A stretch of DNA of 16,022 nt from an uncultured Collinsella sp. (GCA_900554595.1 USHZ01000023.1:1-16022), one strand, 5' to 3'. Shown: positions 6,880-14,088, counted from the first letter of the stretch. The notes: generated by a model not told the origin, from the letters alone. A program made the numbers and translations.

Positions 6880-7521
6880 CTAGACGGTTAGGTCCAGCTC
6901 GTAGAGGAAGCTTTCGCGCGGCATGGCGTGGCGGCGTTCCTCGCGGTTGGCGCGGTGCGTGGCCGTGCGCTTAAAGCCGTGCAGTTCGTAGAACTTCCAC
7001 GAGCAGTTGGAGTCGGTGTACAGGTGCGCCCTCGTCGCTCCAAGCGAGGACAGATGCGAGATTGCGGCGTCGAGCAGAACCGTGCCGACGCCCAGGCCGT
7101 GGACGTCGCGATCCACGGCAAGCAGTGTGACCTCGTTGTCGTGCGGCAACGGGCTGCTCTCGAGCAGGCGGTTGTTGGTTCGGATGGTTGCGCGCACAAA
7201 CGAGAGATACTCGGCGCAGGCATCGGGCTCCAGCTCGCGCATCTGCGAAAGCAGCGCGCGTTCGGTGTCCATCCAATGTTCCTTGACGGTGGCGCCGGAG
7301 CTCTGTCCCGCACGCGCGAGCGCAATGCCACGCGCCTGACCGTCGATTACGGCAACCTGCGAAAACGTCGAGGAAGAAAGGCAGTAGGCAAGATCGCACG
7401 CAGCTTCGAGGCGGTTGTACTCATCGTTATCCGAGTTGTTGTGCCAAAGCTGCTGCAAGATCAGCGCGATGGCGTCGAAATCTTCGGTATCAAACGGTCG
7501 GTAGAGAACCCGCGAGACCAT
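6880..7521 (-). CDS. GNAT-family N-acetyltransferase
   Basis: A 213-residue cytoplasmic acetyltransferase predicted to move an acetyl group from acetyl-CoA to an unknown amine. The acetyl-CoA-binding motif A is clear: VTLLAVDRDVHGLGVGTVLL at residues 131-150, with the H-G-L-G-V-G loop in the position of the Q/R-x-x-G-x-G signature. Motif B follows in SWKFYELHGFKR (174-185), with the tyrosine often used as general acid. The N-terminal half (RPFDTEDFDAIALILQQLW) fits a long GNAT helix 1 but shows no subfamily mark I recognise. The ATG at 7521 has AAAGAGG about 4 nt upstream. The gene is alone on the minus strand, divergent from purH, with its 3' end facing the REP-like copy. The substrate cannot be told; ribosomal, tRNA, polyamine or antibiotic targets all remain possible. 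Confidence 0.87.
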   Translation of the reverse strand: MVSRVLYRPFDTEDFDAIALILQQLWHNNSDNDEYNRLEAACDLAYCLSSSTFSQVAVIDGQARGIALARAGQSSGATVKEHWMDTERALLSQMRELEPDACAEYLSFVRATIRTNNRLLESSPLPHDNEVTLLAVDRDVHGLGVGTVLLDAAISHLSSLGATRAHLYTDSNCSWKFYELHGFKRTATHRANREERRHAMPRESFLYELDLTV

Positions 7522-7798
7522 GGTGCCTCTTTCTATTGCGGATGCATATCGAGCACAGTTCTACCACGCCGTTGGCATCTAATTATGGTGCCCCTGTGTT
7601 CCATCAACTCACCGTGCCCAGTGGCGCTCCTGCAACCCCCCGCTCGAAGCTTTTTCTGCACAGCCGTGCGTTGCGGGGTGCATCGTCGCGCTCGATGCGC
7701 TACATTAAATCAGTATTTTCAATGCCGCTGCGCGAGCGCTGCAGATCGACGTATCACCGACTCACAGAGCACGGCGGCGTACCAGACAGGAGGACTGC

Positions 7799-9406
7799 AT
7801 GGGATCTGATGTGAAGATCGCACGCGCGTTGATCTCGGTTACCGATAAGACGGGCGTCGTCGATTTCGCACGGACGCTGGTTGACGACTTTGGCGTCGAG
7901 ATCATCTCTACGGGCGGCACGGCTCGTGCCATCGAGGACGCGGGCGTTCCCGTAACCCCCATCGAGGAGTTTACGGGCTATCCCGAGATGATGGACGGCC
8001 GCGTCAAGACGCTGCATCCCAAGGTTCACGGCGCGCTGCTTGCCCGTCGTGATTCCGAGCAGCACATGCAGGAGGCCGCTCAGCACGGCATTAAGCTGAT
8101 CGACCTGGTCGTCGTCAACCTGTACGAGTTTGAGAAGACCGTCGCCAACCCCGAGGTCACCTTCGCGGATGCCATCGAGCACATCGATATCGGTGGTCCC
8201 TCCATGCTGCGCTCTGCCGCTAAGAACGCCGCGAGCGTTACCGTCATTTCCGACCCGGCCGACTATGATGCCGTCCTGGCCGAGATGCGCGAGACCGGTG
8301 GCTGCACCACGCTTTCCACCCGTCGTCGCCTGCAGGTGAAGGTCTACCAGACTACCGCCGCCTACGACACGGCCATCTCCCGTTGGCTTGCCGCCCAGGC
8401 AAGCGACGTGGCGGACACCTCTGCCAAGCTCGAGATCTCGCTGGAGAAGGTCGACGACCTGCGCTATGGCGAGAACCCGCAGCAGAAGGCTACGGTCTAC
8501 CGCTTTGCCGAGGGCTGCGAGAACACCGCGAGCTCGCAGTTCCCGCTCGTGGGCTCCGAGCAGATTCAGGGCAAGCCGCTCAGCTACAATAACTATCTGG
8601 ATGCCGACGCCGCCTGGAACCTGGTCCGCGAGTTCGACGAGCCGGCCTGCGTGATCCTCAAGCACCAGAATCCCTGCGGCTCCGCCGTTGCCGAGGACAT
8701 CACGGCCGCCTACGACCGCGCCTTCGCCTGCGATCCCAAGAGCGCCTTCGGCGGCATCATCGCCTGCAACCGCGAGGTTCCCTATGAGCTGGTTGAGCAT
8801 TTCGCCGACCAGAACAAGCAGTTCGTCGAGGTCATCATCGCCCCGAGCTACACTGCCGAGGCGCTCGAGCGCATGGCCAAGCGCCCCAACCTGCGCGTGC
8901 TGGCGACCGGCGGCGTGGACCACGGCGCCCAGGTGGAGCTGCGCTCCATCGATGGCGGCATGCTGGTGCAGGAAGTCGACCACGTGACCGAGGATCCCGC
9001 GACCTTTACGTTCCCCACCGACCGCAAGCCCACCGACGCCGAGATGGCCGAGCTCGAGTTTGCCTGGAAGGTCTGCAAGGGCGTTAAGTCCAACGCCATC
9101 CTGGTCTCCAAGGGTAAGGCCGGCATTGGCATGGGTCCGGGTCAGCCCAACCGCGTTGACTCTGCGCTGCTTGCCTGCGAGCGTGCCGAGGACTTCTGCG
9201 AGCGCGAGGGCGTGGAGAAGGGCGGCTTTGCCTGCGCAAGCGACGCATTCTTCCCGTTCCGCGACAACGTCGACGTGCTTGCCGAGCATGGTGTGACCTG
9301 CATCATTCAGCCCGGCGGCTCCAAGCGCGACGACGAGAGCATCCAGGCCTGCAACGAGCATGGCATCGCAATGGTGTTTACGGGCGCTCGCCACTTTAGG
9401 CACTAA
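7799..9406 (+). CDS. purH: Bifunctional AICAR formyltransferase / IMP cyclohydrolase
   Basis: A 535-residue enzyme that catalyses the last two steps of de novo purine synthesis: formylation of AICAR with 10-formyl-tetrahydrofolate, then ring closure to IMP. The N-terminal cyclohydrolase domain (to about 200) shows STGGTARAI (37-45), TGYPEMMDGRVKTLHPKVHG (59-78), DLVVVNLYEF and IDIGGPSMLRSAAKN (129-143). The transformylase domain shows LRYGENPQQ (221-229), the catalytic Lys288-His289 in ILKHQNPCG, CDPKSAFGGIIACNRE, KSNAI, and the C-terminal NVDVLAEHGVTCIIQPGGS and GARHFRH end. Length is as usual. The ATG at 7799 has AGGAGG 5 nt upstream. Codon choice is strongly biased to C- and G-ending codons, as in a highly expressed gene. 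It stands alone, without other pur genes beside it. An imperfect dyad at 7703-7724 upstream is not convincing as an operator. Confidence 0.98.
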   Translation: MGSDVKIARALISVTDKTGVVDFARTLVDDFGVEIISTGGTARAIEDAGVPVTPIEEFTGYPEMMDGRVKTLHPKVHGALLARRDSEQHMQEAAQHGIKLIDLVVVNLYEFEKTVANPEVTFADAIEHIDIGGPSMLRSAAKNAASVTVISDPADYDAVLAEMRETGGCTTLSTRRRLQVKVYQTTAAYDTAISRWLAAQASDVADTSAKLEISLEKVDDLRYGENPQQKATVYRFAEGCENTASSQFPLVGSEQIQGKPLSYNNYLDADAAWNLVREFDEPACVILKHQNPCGSAVAEDITAAYDRAFACDPKSAFGGIIACNREVPYELVEHFADQNKQFVEVIIAPSYTAEALERMAKRPNLRVLATGGVDHGAQVELRSIDGGMLVQEVDHVTEDPATFTFPTDRKPTDAEMAELEFAWKVCKGVKSNAILVSKGKAGIGMGPGQPNRVDSALLACERAEDFCEREGVEKGGFACASDAFFPFRDNVDVLAEHGVTCIIQPGGSKRDDESIQACNEHGIAMVFTGARHFRH

Positions 9407-9410
9407 TGTC

Positions 9411-9438
9411 GTTACGCGGTTTTACCAAACCGCGTAAC
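9411..9438. other. Strong stem-loop just after purH
   Basis: A 12-bp perfect stem, GTTACGCGGTTT (9411-9422) with AAACCGCGTAAC (9427-9438), with a 4-nt loop TACC, starts 5 bases after the purH stop codon. No T run follows, so it is more like an mRNA 3'-end stabiliser or an element border than a classical terminator. Confidence 0.6.
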
Positions 9439-9451
9439 TGCTCGACGCTGC

Positions 9452-9551
9452 GCCGGCCCCAAGCACCTCATCTCGCCGCTCAAACCGTCGCTCGCGTACA
9501 GAAGTGCGCGTCGCTCCTCTTTTGCGGCGACCTGAGGCACTTGGTGCCGGC
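9452..9551. ncRNA. Long imperfect hairpin, possible structured RNA
   Basis: The arms 9452-9479 and 9524-9551 (28 bases each) are complementary at 23 of 28 positions. Inside, CGCGTAC and GTGCGCG pair around an AGAA loop, so the hairpin can extend to its tip with one internal loop. A smaller stem (CGCTGG 9553-9558 with CCAGCG 9570-9575) follows. There is no coding signal. It may be a structured RNA, a purH 3'-UTR element, or a miniature repeat element. Confidence 0.4.
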
Positions 9552-9608
9552 TCGCTGGCTTGTGCTCCACCAGCGGTATTGGCTCGCCCCGAACTAAAGC
9601 TATCTATT

Positions 9609-9642
9609 GCCGTCCGTGCCGGTTGGTGCGGGCGGCTTTTTT
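9609..9642 (+). terminator. Rho-independent terminator downstream of purH
   Basis: Stem GCCGTCCG (9609-9616) with CGGGCGGC (9629-9636), including one G-T pair, loop of 12 nt, then six T (9637-9642). It ends the purH transcription unit about 235 nt after the stop codon. Confidence 0.8.
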
Positions 9643-9651
9643 GGGTATAAC
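9623..9651 (+). promoter_or_regulatory. Promoter of the 236-residue hypothetical gene, nested in the terminator
   Basis: -35 TTGGTG (9623-9628), 17-nt spacer, -10 TATAAC (9646-9651). The -35 box lies in the terminator loop, and the spacer holds the 3' stem arm and T run. The predicted start near 9658 leaves a leader of about 26 nt before the ATG at 9684. Confidence 0.65.
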
Positions 9652-9683
9652 GGTGCGGTGTATGTTTTTGAGAAAGGTTGGAT

Positions 9684-10394
9684 ATGGCCGTTGTGGATGA
9701 TGCCGAGCTGTTTGGCAATGCCGAGGATCAGCGTGCGTACGAGGACTTTTGCGCCAATCAGGAGGCGGTCGAGAAGTTTACGCTCGACAAGCCCGCGCTT
9801 ATCTGCCGCTGGCGCATGTCCAACAAAAAGGTGCCCATGCTCAACCGCCACATTCGTGCGCTGTCCGAGCGCCTGGTGCAGGGCGAGCCGCTTACCCACA
9901 ACATGCTCAGCTGGGCCAAGCAGCACGTTGAGTGGTCGCTTGCCGAGGGCGATTACACCGCGCGCGACGGCGTACTCATGCTGGTGATCGACATCAACGG
10001 CAACGCCGCCATGACGGTGGGGGAGTACGAGCCGCTGGCCGACACGTCGGCTAAGGCGCTGCGTGCCCGTTCTGCCGAGGCTCGCTCCGAGGCCGACGAG
10101 ACCGGCGTGGCGCCCGAGCTGCTTGCTGCCGTCGACGACGGCGAGCTTGCCTTTGTGGCGCCGGCGGACGAGTGCCTGTGCGGCACGGCGACGCTCATTG
10201 AGCAGCTGGCCCAGACCAAGGGCATCCCGGTCACGCGTGTGGACATTCCCGCACAGCTCAAGGGCGCGCTGTTCCTGGTGAGCGACGAGCACGGCGTGGT
10301 CCCCGCGACCGAGACGAACGCCGCCGAGGCCGACGCTGCCACGGTCGCCTTCTTTGCCGACGGCTACGAAAAGCTCCGCGCCCGCCGCTCCTAA
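9684..10394 (+). CDS. Hypothetical protein, 236 residues
   Basis: I do not recognise this protein. It is soluble and acidic, with no signal peptide or membrane segment. The N-terminal half has a basic patch (LICRWRMSNKKVPMLNRHIR, about 39-58) and a helix-rich stretch to about 90. The middle includes LMLVIDINGNAAMTVGEYEP, a possible beta hairpin, followed by an Ala/Glu-rich segment. The C-terminal third (ATLIEQLAQTKGIPVTRVDI, then FLVSDEHGVVPATETN) faintly recalls the end of class IV aminotransferases, but no PLP-lysine motif is visible, so I do not assign that function. The ATG at 9684 has AGAAAGG 6 nt upstream. Codon use matches the neighbours, which supports a real native gene. It has its own promoter and converges on pucR with a 17-nt gap. 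Confidence 0.8.
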   Translation: MAVVDDAELFGNAEDQRAYEDFCANQEAVEKFTLDKPALICRWRMSNKKVPMLNRHIRALSERLVQGEPLTHNMLSWAKQHVEWSLAEGDYTARDGVLMLVIDINGNAAMTVGEYEPLADTSAKALRARSAEARSEADETGVAPELLAAVDDGELAFVAPADECLCGTATLIEQLAQTKGIPVTRVDIPAQLKGALFLVSDEHGVVPATETNAAEADAATVAFFADGYEKLRARRS

Positions 10395-10411
10395 CCTCAA
10401 GGCGGGGTGGC

Positions 10412-11593
10412 TTACTGAAGCGAGCGAGCGCGTTCGATGGCGTAGGCGAGCGACAGCTGCTCCATCTCCGGGGCGCATTTGTAGCTCAGCCCGGTGAGAG
10501 CTGTTACCTTGTCGAGGCGATATCGAATCGTGTTCGGGTGCTGGCTAGTCTGCTTGGCGGTTTGCTCGATACGTCGGTCGTTCTCGATGAATGCGGCGAG
10601 CGTGGATTCCAGTTCGCTGCCATGCTCGCTGTCGTGCTCGCGTATCGGCGAGAGAATCGCCTCCGAGAACGATCGCATCTCCGGGGTTTCCGCAAAAGGC
10701 ATCACGGTTCTCAGGATGCCGAGCTGCGCATAGCGGACGGGCCTCTCGGCTCGTTGACAAGATAGGCGCTGTGCGTAAATCGCCTGCGAGATCGCCTGCG
10801 CCACCGCCTCGTCTCCAAACAGAATATCGCTGATGCCGAGCCCTTCCGCTCCGCCATCGATGCCGCTAGCCTCGATGAGCTCCGTGAGCGCCTGCACGAT
10901 TCGCTCCACATCGAGCGTCTGCTCCGAGTCGCTTGTCGCTACGAATAACAAACCTCCGTCATAGGGTGCCAACATGTTGTGGCATCCAGCGAGGGCCGAT
11001 TTTGCACAGAGACGTTCGATTTGCAAAAACGTACGCGGGTCGAGGGGCTCTGCAAACGATGCGAACAGGGCGACCGCTTCGTCCAGAAATGACGGGTTGA
11101 GGCCTCGGATGCGTCGGCAGATGGACTCGGGCGATACGTCTGTCCTCAGGGCATCGATCTCGCGCTGTGCGAAGTCGATGGACGCGAGCTGCTCGATATG
11201 CCGTTTGACCTCATGGATGACGCTGTCAAAGAACAGCGAGTCGTCGGTCGTGAGAAAGACCGGGTAGTGCCGCGCGTTGGCGTAGCGGATGGCTTGGTCG
11301 GGAATCGGGATGTGCAGGACGTTTTTGATGATGAGACCGCTCGTTCCCTTGGCGACGAGGTATTTCACGGCTTCAGTGATGAGGTACGGGTCGTCCTTCG
11401 CATAGAGGAAGGTGCTGAGGACGATCTCGTCTGAGCTGAAGTTGACGCGCTGGTACTTGTTCTTGAGGCCGGGCATGAGTTCATAATCGAGGATCCCGAC
11501 GCCAGAGACGGCATGCGAGACGCCATCGCTGCCGGCGATTAGGCGGACCGACCCCTCATATTCCCGTGAGAAGTCCGAGATGGTATATAGCAT
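10412..11593 (-). CDS. PucR-family transcriptional regulator
   Basis: A 393-residue DNA-binding regulator. The N-terminal PucR ligand-type domain covers about residues 1-125 (GVGILDYELMPG, then EIVLSTFLYAKDDP and KGTSGLIIKNVL are typical). A middle GGDEF-like/CdaR-type region is less clear. The last 60 or so residues form the PucR C-terminal helix-turn-helix: LAAFIENDRRIEQTAKQTSQ, then HPNTIRYRLDKVTALTGL. Family members such as AdeR, PutR and PucR of Bacillus control amino-acid or purine catabolism, often from a divergent promoter. I start at the ATG at 11593 because AAGGTGAT lies 6 nt before it; GTG at 11602 and ATG at 11599 overlap that ribosome-binding site. The gene is divergent from the cyclodeaminase-aminotransferase pair, which it most likely controls. 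The dyad at 11604-11619 in its own leader suggests autoregulation. Confidence 0.92.
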   Translation of the reverse strand: MLYTISDFSREYEGSVRLIAGSDGVSHAVSGVGILDYELMPGLKNKYQRVNFSSDEIVLSTFLYAKDDPYLITEAVKYLVAKGTSGLIIKNVLHIPIPDQAIRYANARHYPVFLTTDDSLFFDSVIHEVKRHIEQLASIDFAQREIDALRTDVSPESICRRIRGLNPSFLDEAVALFASFAEPLDPRTFLQIERLCAKSALAGCHNMLAPYDGGLLFVATSDSEQTLDVERIVQALTELIEASGIDGGAEGLGISDILFGDEAVAQAISQAIYAQRLSCQRAERPVRYAQLGILRTVMPFAETPEMRSFSEAILSPIREHDSEHGSELESTLAAFIENDRRIEQTAKQTSQHPNTIRYRLDKVTALTGLSYKCAPEMEQLSLAYAIERARSLQ

Positions 11594-11603
11594 CAACATC
11601 ACC

Positions 11604-11619
11604 TTGTAAATTACTACAA
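11604..11619. promoter_or_regulatory. Candidate PucR operator 1 (in the pucR leader)
   Basis: TTGTAAATTACTACAA has dyad arms TTGT and ACAA and matches the site at 11721-11736 at 13 of 16 positions. It lies about 35 nt downstream of the predicted pucR transcription start and abuts its ribosome-binding site, a position suited to repression. Confidence 0.55.
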
Positions 11620-11652
11620 TAAGTACAGGTATGAATAGGATAATCGCACACC

Positions 11653-11682
11653 AGTATGCCGTTGATGCGAGAAATTGTTCAA
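11653..11682 (-). promoter_or_regulatory. Candidate pucR promoter
   Basis: On the minus strand: -35 TTGAAC (11677-11682), 18-nt spacer, -10 CATACT (11653-11658). Each box matches 4 of 6 consensus bases. The predicted start is near 11646. Confidence 0.45.
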
Positions 11683-11720
11683 ATACATGCTGATAGAACG
11701 AAAAATTAGATTGAGAATCG

Positions 11721-11736
11721 TTGTAGATTCCAACAA
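11721..11736. promoter_or_regulatory. Candidate PucR operator 2 (upstream of the cyclodeaminase promoter)
   Basis: TTGTAGATTCCAACAA repeats the 16-bp dyad of 11604-11619. Its centre is about 53 bases before the predicted start of the cyclodeaminase transcript and it ends 10 bases before the -35 box, an activator-type position. An overlapping GAATC/GATTC inverted pair (11714-11730) adds symmetry. Confidence 0.55.
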
Positions 11737-11746
11737 GAAATGATCC

Positions 11747-11775
11747 TTGGCGACATCGTTACTAAACCGTACAGT
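11747..11775 (+). promoter_or_regulatory. Promoter of the cyclodeaminase-aminotransferase operon
   Basis: -35 TTGGCG (11747-11752), 17-nt spacer, -10 TACAGT (11770-11775). Each box matches 4 of 6 consensus bases, which fits a promoter needing an activator. The predicted start is near 11782, giving a leader of about 26 nt. Confidence 0.5.
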
Positions 11776-11807
11776 GAAGCAACGTAAAGCTTTCGCTGAG
11801 AGGAGCG

Positions 11808-12842
11808 ATGATGGGGCAGATGGTGGTGCTATCGGCCGAGGAAGTTTCCAAGGTGCTGACGATTGAGGATGCAATCGCTGCCGTGGAGGAGGCATATCGC
11901 CAGAAGGCAACGGGCAAGGGTGTTGCGTGGCCGATGGTATATGAGCAGTTCGAACCCGGCGTGGCCGATATGGATATCCGCTCGGGCGAGTTGGCAGGAA
12001 GCGGCCTCTTCGGTCTCAAGCTCACTGCTTGGTTCTCTCAGAATTCCAAAAAGGCGCTGCCTGAGATCTTTGGCACCACACTGCTGTGCGACAACGCGAC
12101 GGGCGAACCGTTGGCGCTGCTCAATGCCTCCGCCGTCACGGGACTTCGCACCGGTGCAGCTGCTGCGCTCGGTGCCAAGTGGCTGGCTCGGGCGGATGCG
12201 TCCAAACTGCTTGTTGCGGGTGCCGGCCATATGAGCACCTACATGGTGGCGGGCGTGCTCGCCGCCTGTCCCAAGGTGGGCGAGGTCAAGGTGTGGGAGC
12301 CGGTTTCCGATGCCGCGCCCGAGGCCCGCGTCGAGCGCATGCGAGACGAGGTCGCCCATATCTTGGGCGCCTGCGAGCATACTCGCGAGGCATCCACCTA
12401 TTCCATCGAGGCGACGGCCGACGGCCAAGGTGCCGCGGCAGAGGCCGACATCATCGTGACGATCACGCCGGCGACCAAGCCAATTATTCCCGATGCATGG
12501 GTGCGCCCCGGTACGCATATCTCCTGCGTCGGTGCCGACATGCCCGGCAAGCAGGAGCTCGCCTCGGCACTTGTCGCCCGCGCCGCTGTTTACGTCGACG
12601 ACCGCGAGCAATCGGTCGCGTCCGGTGAGCTGGAGATTCCAGTTGCCGAGGGTGCCATCACGCCCGAGGACATCAAAGCGGAGCTCGGCGAAGTCATCGC
12701 CGGCGTGGCTACGGGGCGTTCGGATGACGAGCAGGTGACGGTGTTCGATACGTCGGGCATCGCCGTTCAGGACCTTTCGGCATCGAAAATCGCCTACGAC
12801 CGCGCCGTCGAGGCGGGGCTGGGCACCGCGGTGGAACTGTAA
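11808..12842 (+). CDS. Ornithine cyclodeaminase / mu-crystallin family dehydrogenase
   Basis: A 344-residue NAD(P)-dependent enzyme of the family that includes ornithine cyclodeaminase, archaeal alanine dehydrogenase, and ketimine or pyrroline-2-carboxylate reductases. Seen: substrate-side Arg58 (MDIRSG), Lys71 (GLKLTAW) and Arg114 (TGLRTGAAAA), in the places of the residues that hold the amino-acid carboxylate in ornithine cyclodeaminase; a Rossmann loop GAGHM (138-142), where true cyclodeaminases usually have G-x-G-x-Q; and the catalytic Asp244 in VGADMPGKQEL. FDTSGIAVQDL near the C-terminus is family typical. The exact reaction is open; the Rossmann variant makes classical ornithine cyclodeamination less sure. 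AGGAG at 11801-11805 is 2 nt before this ATG and 5 nt before a second ATG at 11811, which may be the true start. First gene of an operon; the aminotransferase follows after 24 nt. Confidence 0.92.
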   Translation: MMGQMVVLSAEEVSKVLTIEDAIAAVEEAYRQKATGKGVAWPMVYEQFEPGVADMDIRSGELAGSGLFGLKLTAWFSQNSKKALPEIFGTTLLCDNATGEPLALLNASAVTGLRTGAAAALGAKWLARADASKLLVAGAGHMSTYMVAGVLAACPKVGEVKVWEPVSDAAPEARVERMRDEVAHILGACEHTREASTYSIEATADGQGAAAEADIIVTITPATKPIIPDAWVRPGTHISCVGADMPGKQELASALVARAAVYVDDREQSVASGELEIPVAEGAITPEDIKAELGEVIAGVATGRSDDEQVTVFDTSGIAVQDLSASKIAYDRAVEAGLGTAVEL

Positions 12843-12866
12843 GAAAGTCAAGGAAAGGAAACGACA

Positions 12867-13997
12867 ATGCAGATCAAGGATTTCGCCGTCGAGCAGTGGA
12901 TGAACGAGTGGGAGACCAAGTGCACCCACAACGTTGCGGAGACGTGCGTTTACTCCCTCACGCTCGACCAGCTGTTCGAGCTTACGAACACCGACAAGAA
13001 GGCGTGGCTCGATAGCCTGTGCTCGCGCCGATTCACCTACGGAGACATCGAGGGGCAGCCCGGCTTCCTCGAGGGGGTCGCGCGTCTCTATAAGACGGTT
13101 GAGCCCGGGCATATCGTGCCCACGCACGGCGCGACCGGTGCCAACTCCCTGGTTATTTCCACGCTCGTCGAACCGGGCGATCATGTAGTCTCCGTCAAGC
13201 CCACCTACCAGCAGCTTTACTCGATTCCCGAGATGTGCGGTGCGAAGGTCGATATTCTTCAGCTCGATCGCAAGAACGGCTACCACGTCGACGTCGACGC
13301 GCTCGATGCCCTGGTGACCGACGATACCAAGCTCATCTGCATCAATAACCCGGACAACCCCACGGGCGCCCTGCTCGACACCGATACACTCAAGGCGATT
13401 GTCGAGGTCGCGCGCAAACACGACGCGTGGGTGCTCTGCGACGAGGTCTACCGTCTGCTTACTCAGACGGATGAGTACTCCGAGTCCGTGATCGACCTGT
13501 ACGACAAGGCCATCGTCACCGCATCCATGTCCAAGGTCTGGTCGTTCGCCGGCCTGCGTCTGGGCTGGGCAGTCACCAAGAGCCCGGAGCTCCGTCGCGC
13601 GCTGCTCTCGCATCGAGACTACAACCTGATTTCCGCCGGCATATTCAGCGAGTCGGTGGCGGAGCTGATTCTGGGCAACGCTTCCGTGATCCTTGAGCGC
13701 AGCCGTCGCATCGTCCGTCAGAACCTTGCTGTTCTGGAGAAGTGGGTCGAGAGCGAGCCGCACCTGTCATTCGTCAAGCCCGAAGCGGGTACCACCGCGC
13801 TCGTGTATTACGACTACGACATCGACTCCAGGACGTTCTGCATCGACATGATTAAGAAGTCCGGCGCGCTCGTCACCCCGGGCGATTGCTTCGAGGAGCC
13901 CAAGAGCATGCGCATCGGCTATGCATACTCCGACAACACCGATGACCTGCAGAAGGGCCTGGATGCCATCTCTGCGTACATGCGTACGCTCGAGTAG
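12867..13997 (+). CDS. PLP-dependent class I/II aminotransferase
   Basis: A 376-residue fold-type I aminotransferase. Motifs: YGDIEGQPGFLEGVARLY (58-75), the phosphate-side GATGANSLV (88-96), NNPDNPTG (160-167), Asp192 and Tyr195 in CDEVYR which hold the PLP ring, the Schiff-base Lys223 in SMSKVWSFAGLRLGW, and Arg349 in SMRIGYA for the substrate carboxylate. Length is slightly short for the family (usually 380-400) but no motif is missing. The ATG has GGAAAGGAAA about 7 nt upstream. Cotranscription with the cyclodeaminase-family gene suggests the two act on one substrate, for example one making a keto acid or cyclic imine and the other using it, but which amino acid is involved is not visible. 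It resembles the aminotransferases often annotated beside such dehydrogenases rather than AspC proper. A terminator follows after 19 nt. Confidence 0.92.
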   Translation: MQIKDFAVEQWMNEWETKCTHNVAETCVYSLTLDQLFELTNTDKKAWLDSLCSRRFTYGDIEGQPGFLEGVARLYKTVEPGHIVPTHGATGANSLVISTLVEPGDHVVSVKPTYQQLYSIPEMCGAKVDILQLDRKNGYHVDVDALDALVTDDTKLICINNPDNPTGALLDTDTLKAIVEVARKHDAWVLCDEVYRLLTQTDEYSESVIDLYDKAIVTASMSKVWSFAGLRLGWAVTKSPELRRALLSHRDYNLISAGIFSESVAELILGNASVILERSRRIVRQNLAVLEKWVESEPHLSFVKPEAGTTALVYYDYDIDSRTFCIDMIKKSGALVTPGDCFEEPKSMRIGYAYSDNTDDLQKGLDAISAYMRTLE

Positions 13998-14016
13998 AGG
14001 CTCGAGGTCGAAGTAA

Positions 14017-14053
14017 TGGGGCCGATCGGTTTAGGACCGAGGGCCCCTATTTT
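14017..14053 (+). terminator. Rho-independent terminator of the cyclodeaminase-aminotransferase operon
   Basis: Stem GGGGCC (14018-14023) with GGCCCC (14042-14047), inner stem TCGG with CCGA, 7-nt loop, then TATTTTCTC. It is 20 bases past the aminotransferase stop and insulates the next two-component genes. Confidence 0.85.
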
Positions 14054-14088
14054 CTCTCAAGGCTACCGAACACTTTTGTCACATTAGT

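Noticed and set aside
7561..7621. Minus-strand TTGATG and CATAAT as a promoter for the GNAT gene
   Set aside because: The spacer is only 14 nt; kept out as too weak.
7703..7724. Imperfect dyad CATTAAA...TTTTCAATG upstream of purH as a purine operator
   Set aside because: Only 6 of the outer 8 pairs match, it is AT-rich by nature, and it does not resemble a PurR site I know.
7754..9403. Minus-strand open frame of 549 codons opposite purH
   Set aside because: It mirrors purH exactly and shows no family motif; purH is certain.
10381..10406. CCCGCC/GGCGGG stem at the end of the hypothetical gene and pucR as a shared terminator
   Set aside because: Only 6 bp with a 14-nt loop and no T run on either strand.
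11829..13763. Minus-strand open frame of 644 codons across the cyclodeaminase and aminotransferase genes
   Set aside because: It spans two clear genes and their gap, with composition typical of the antisense strand of high-GC genes.
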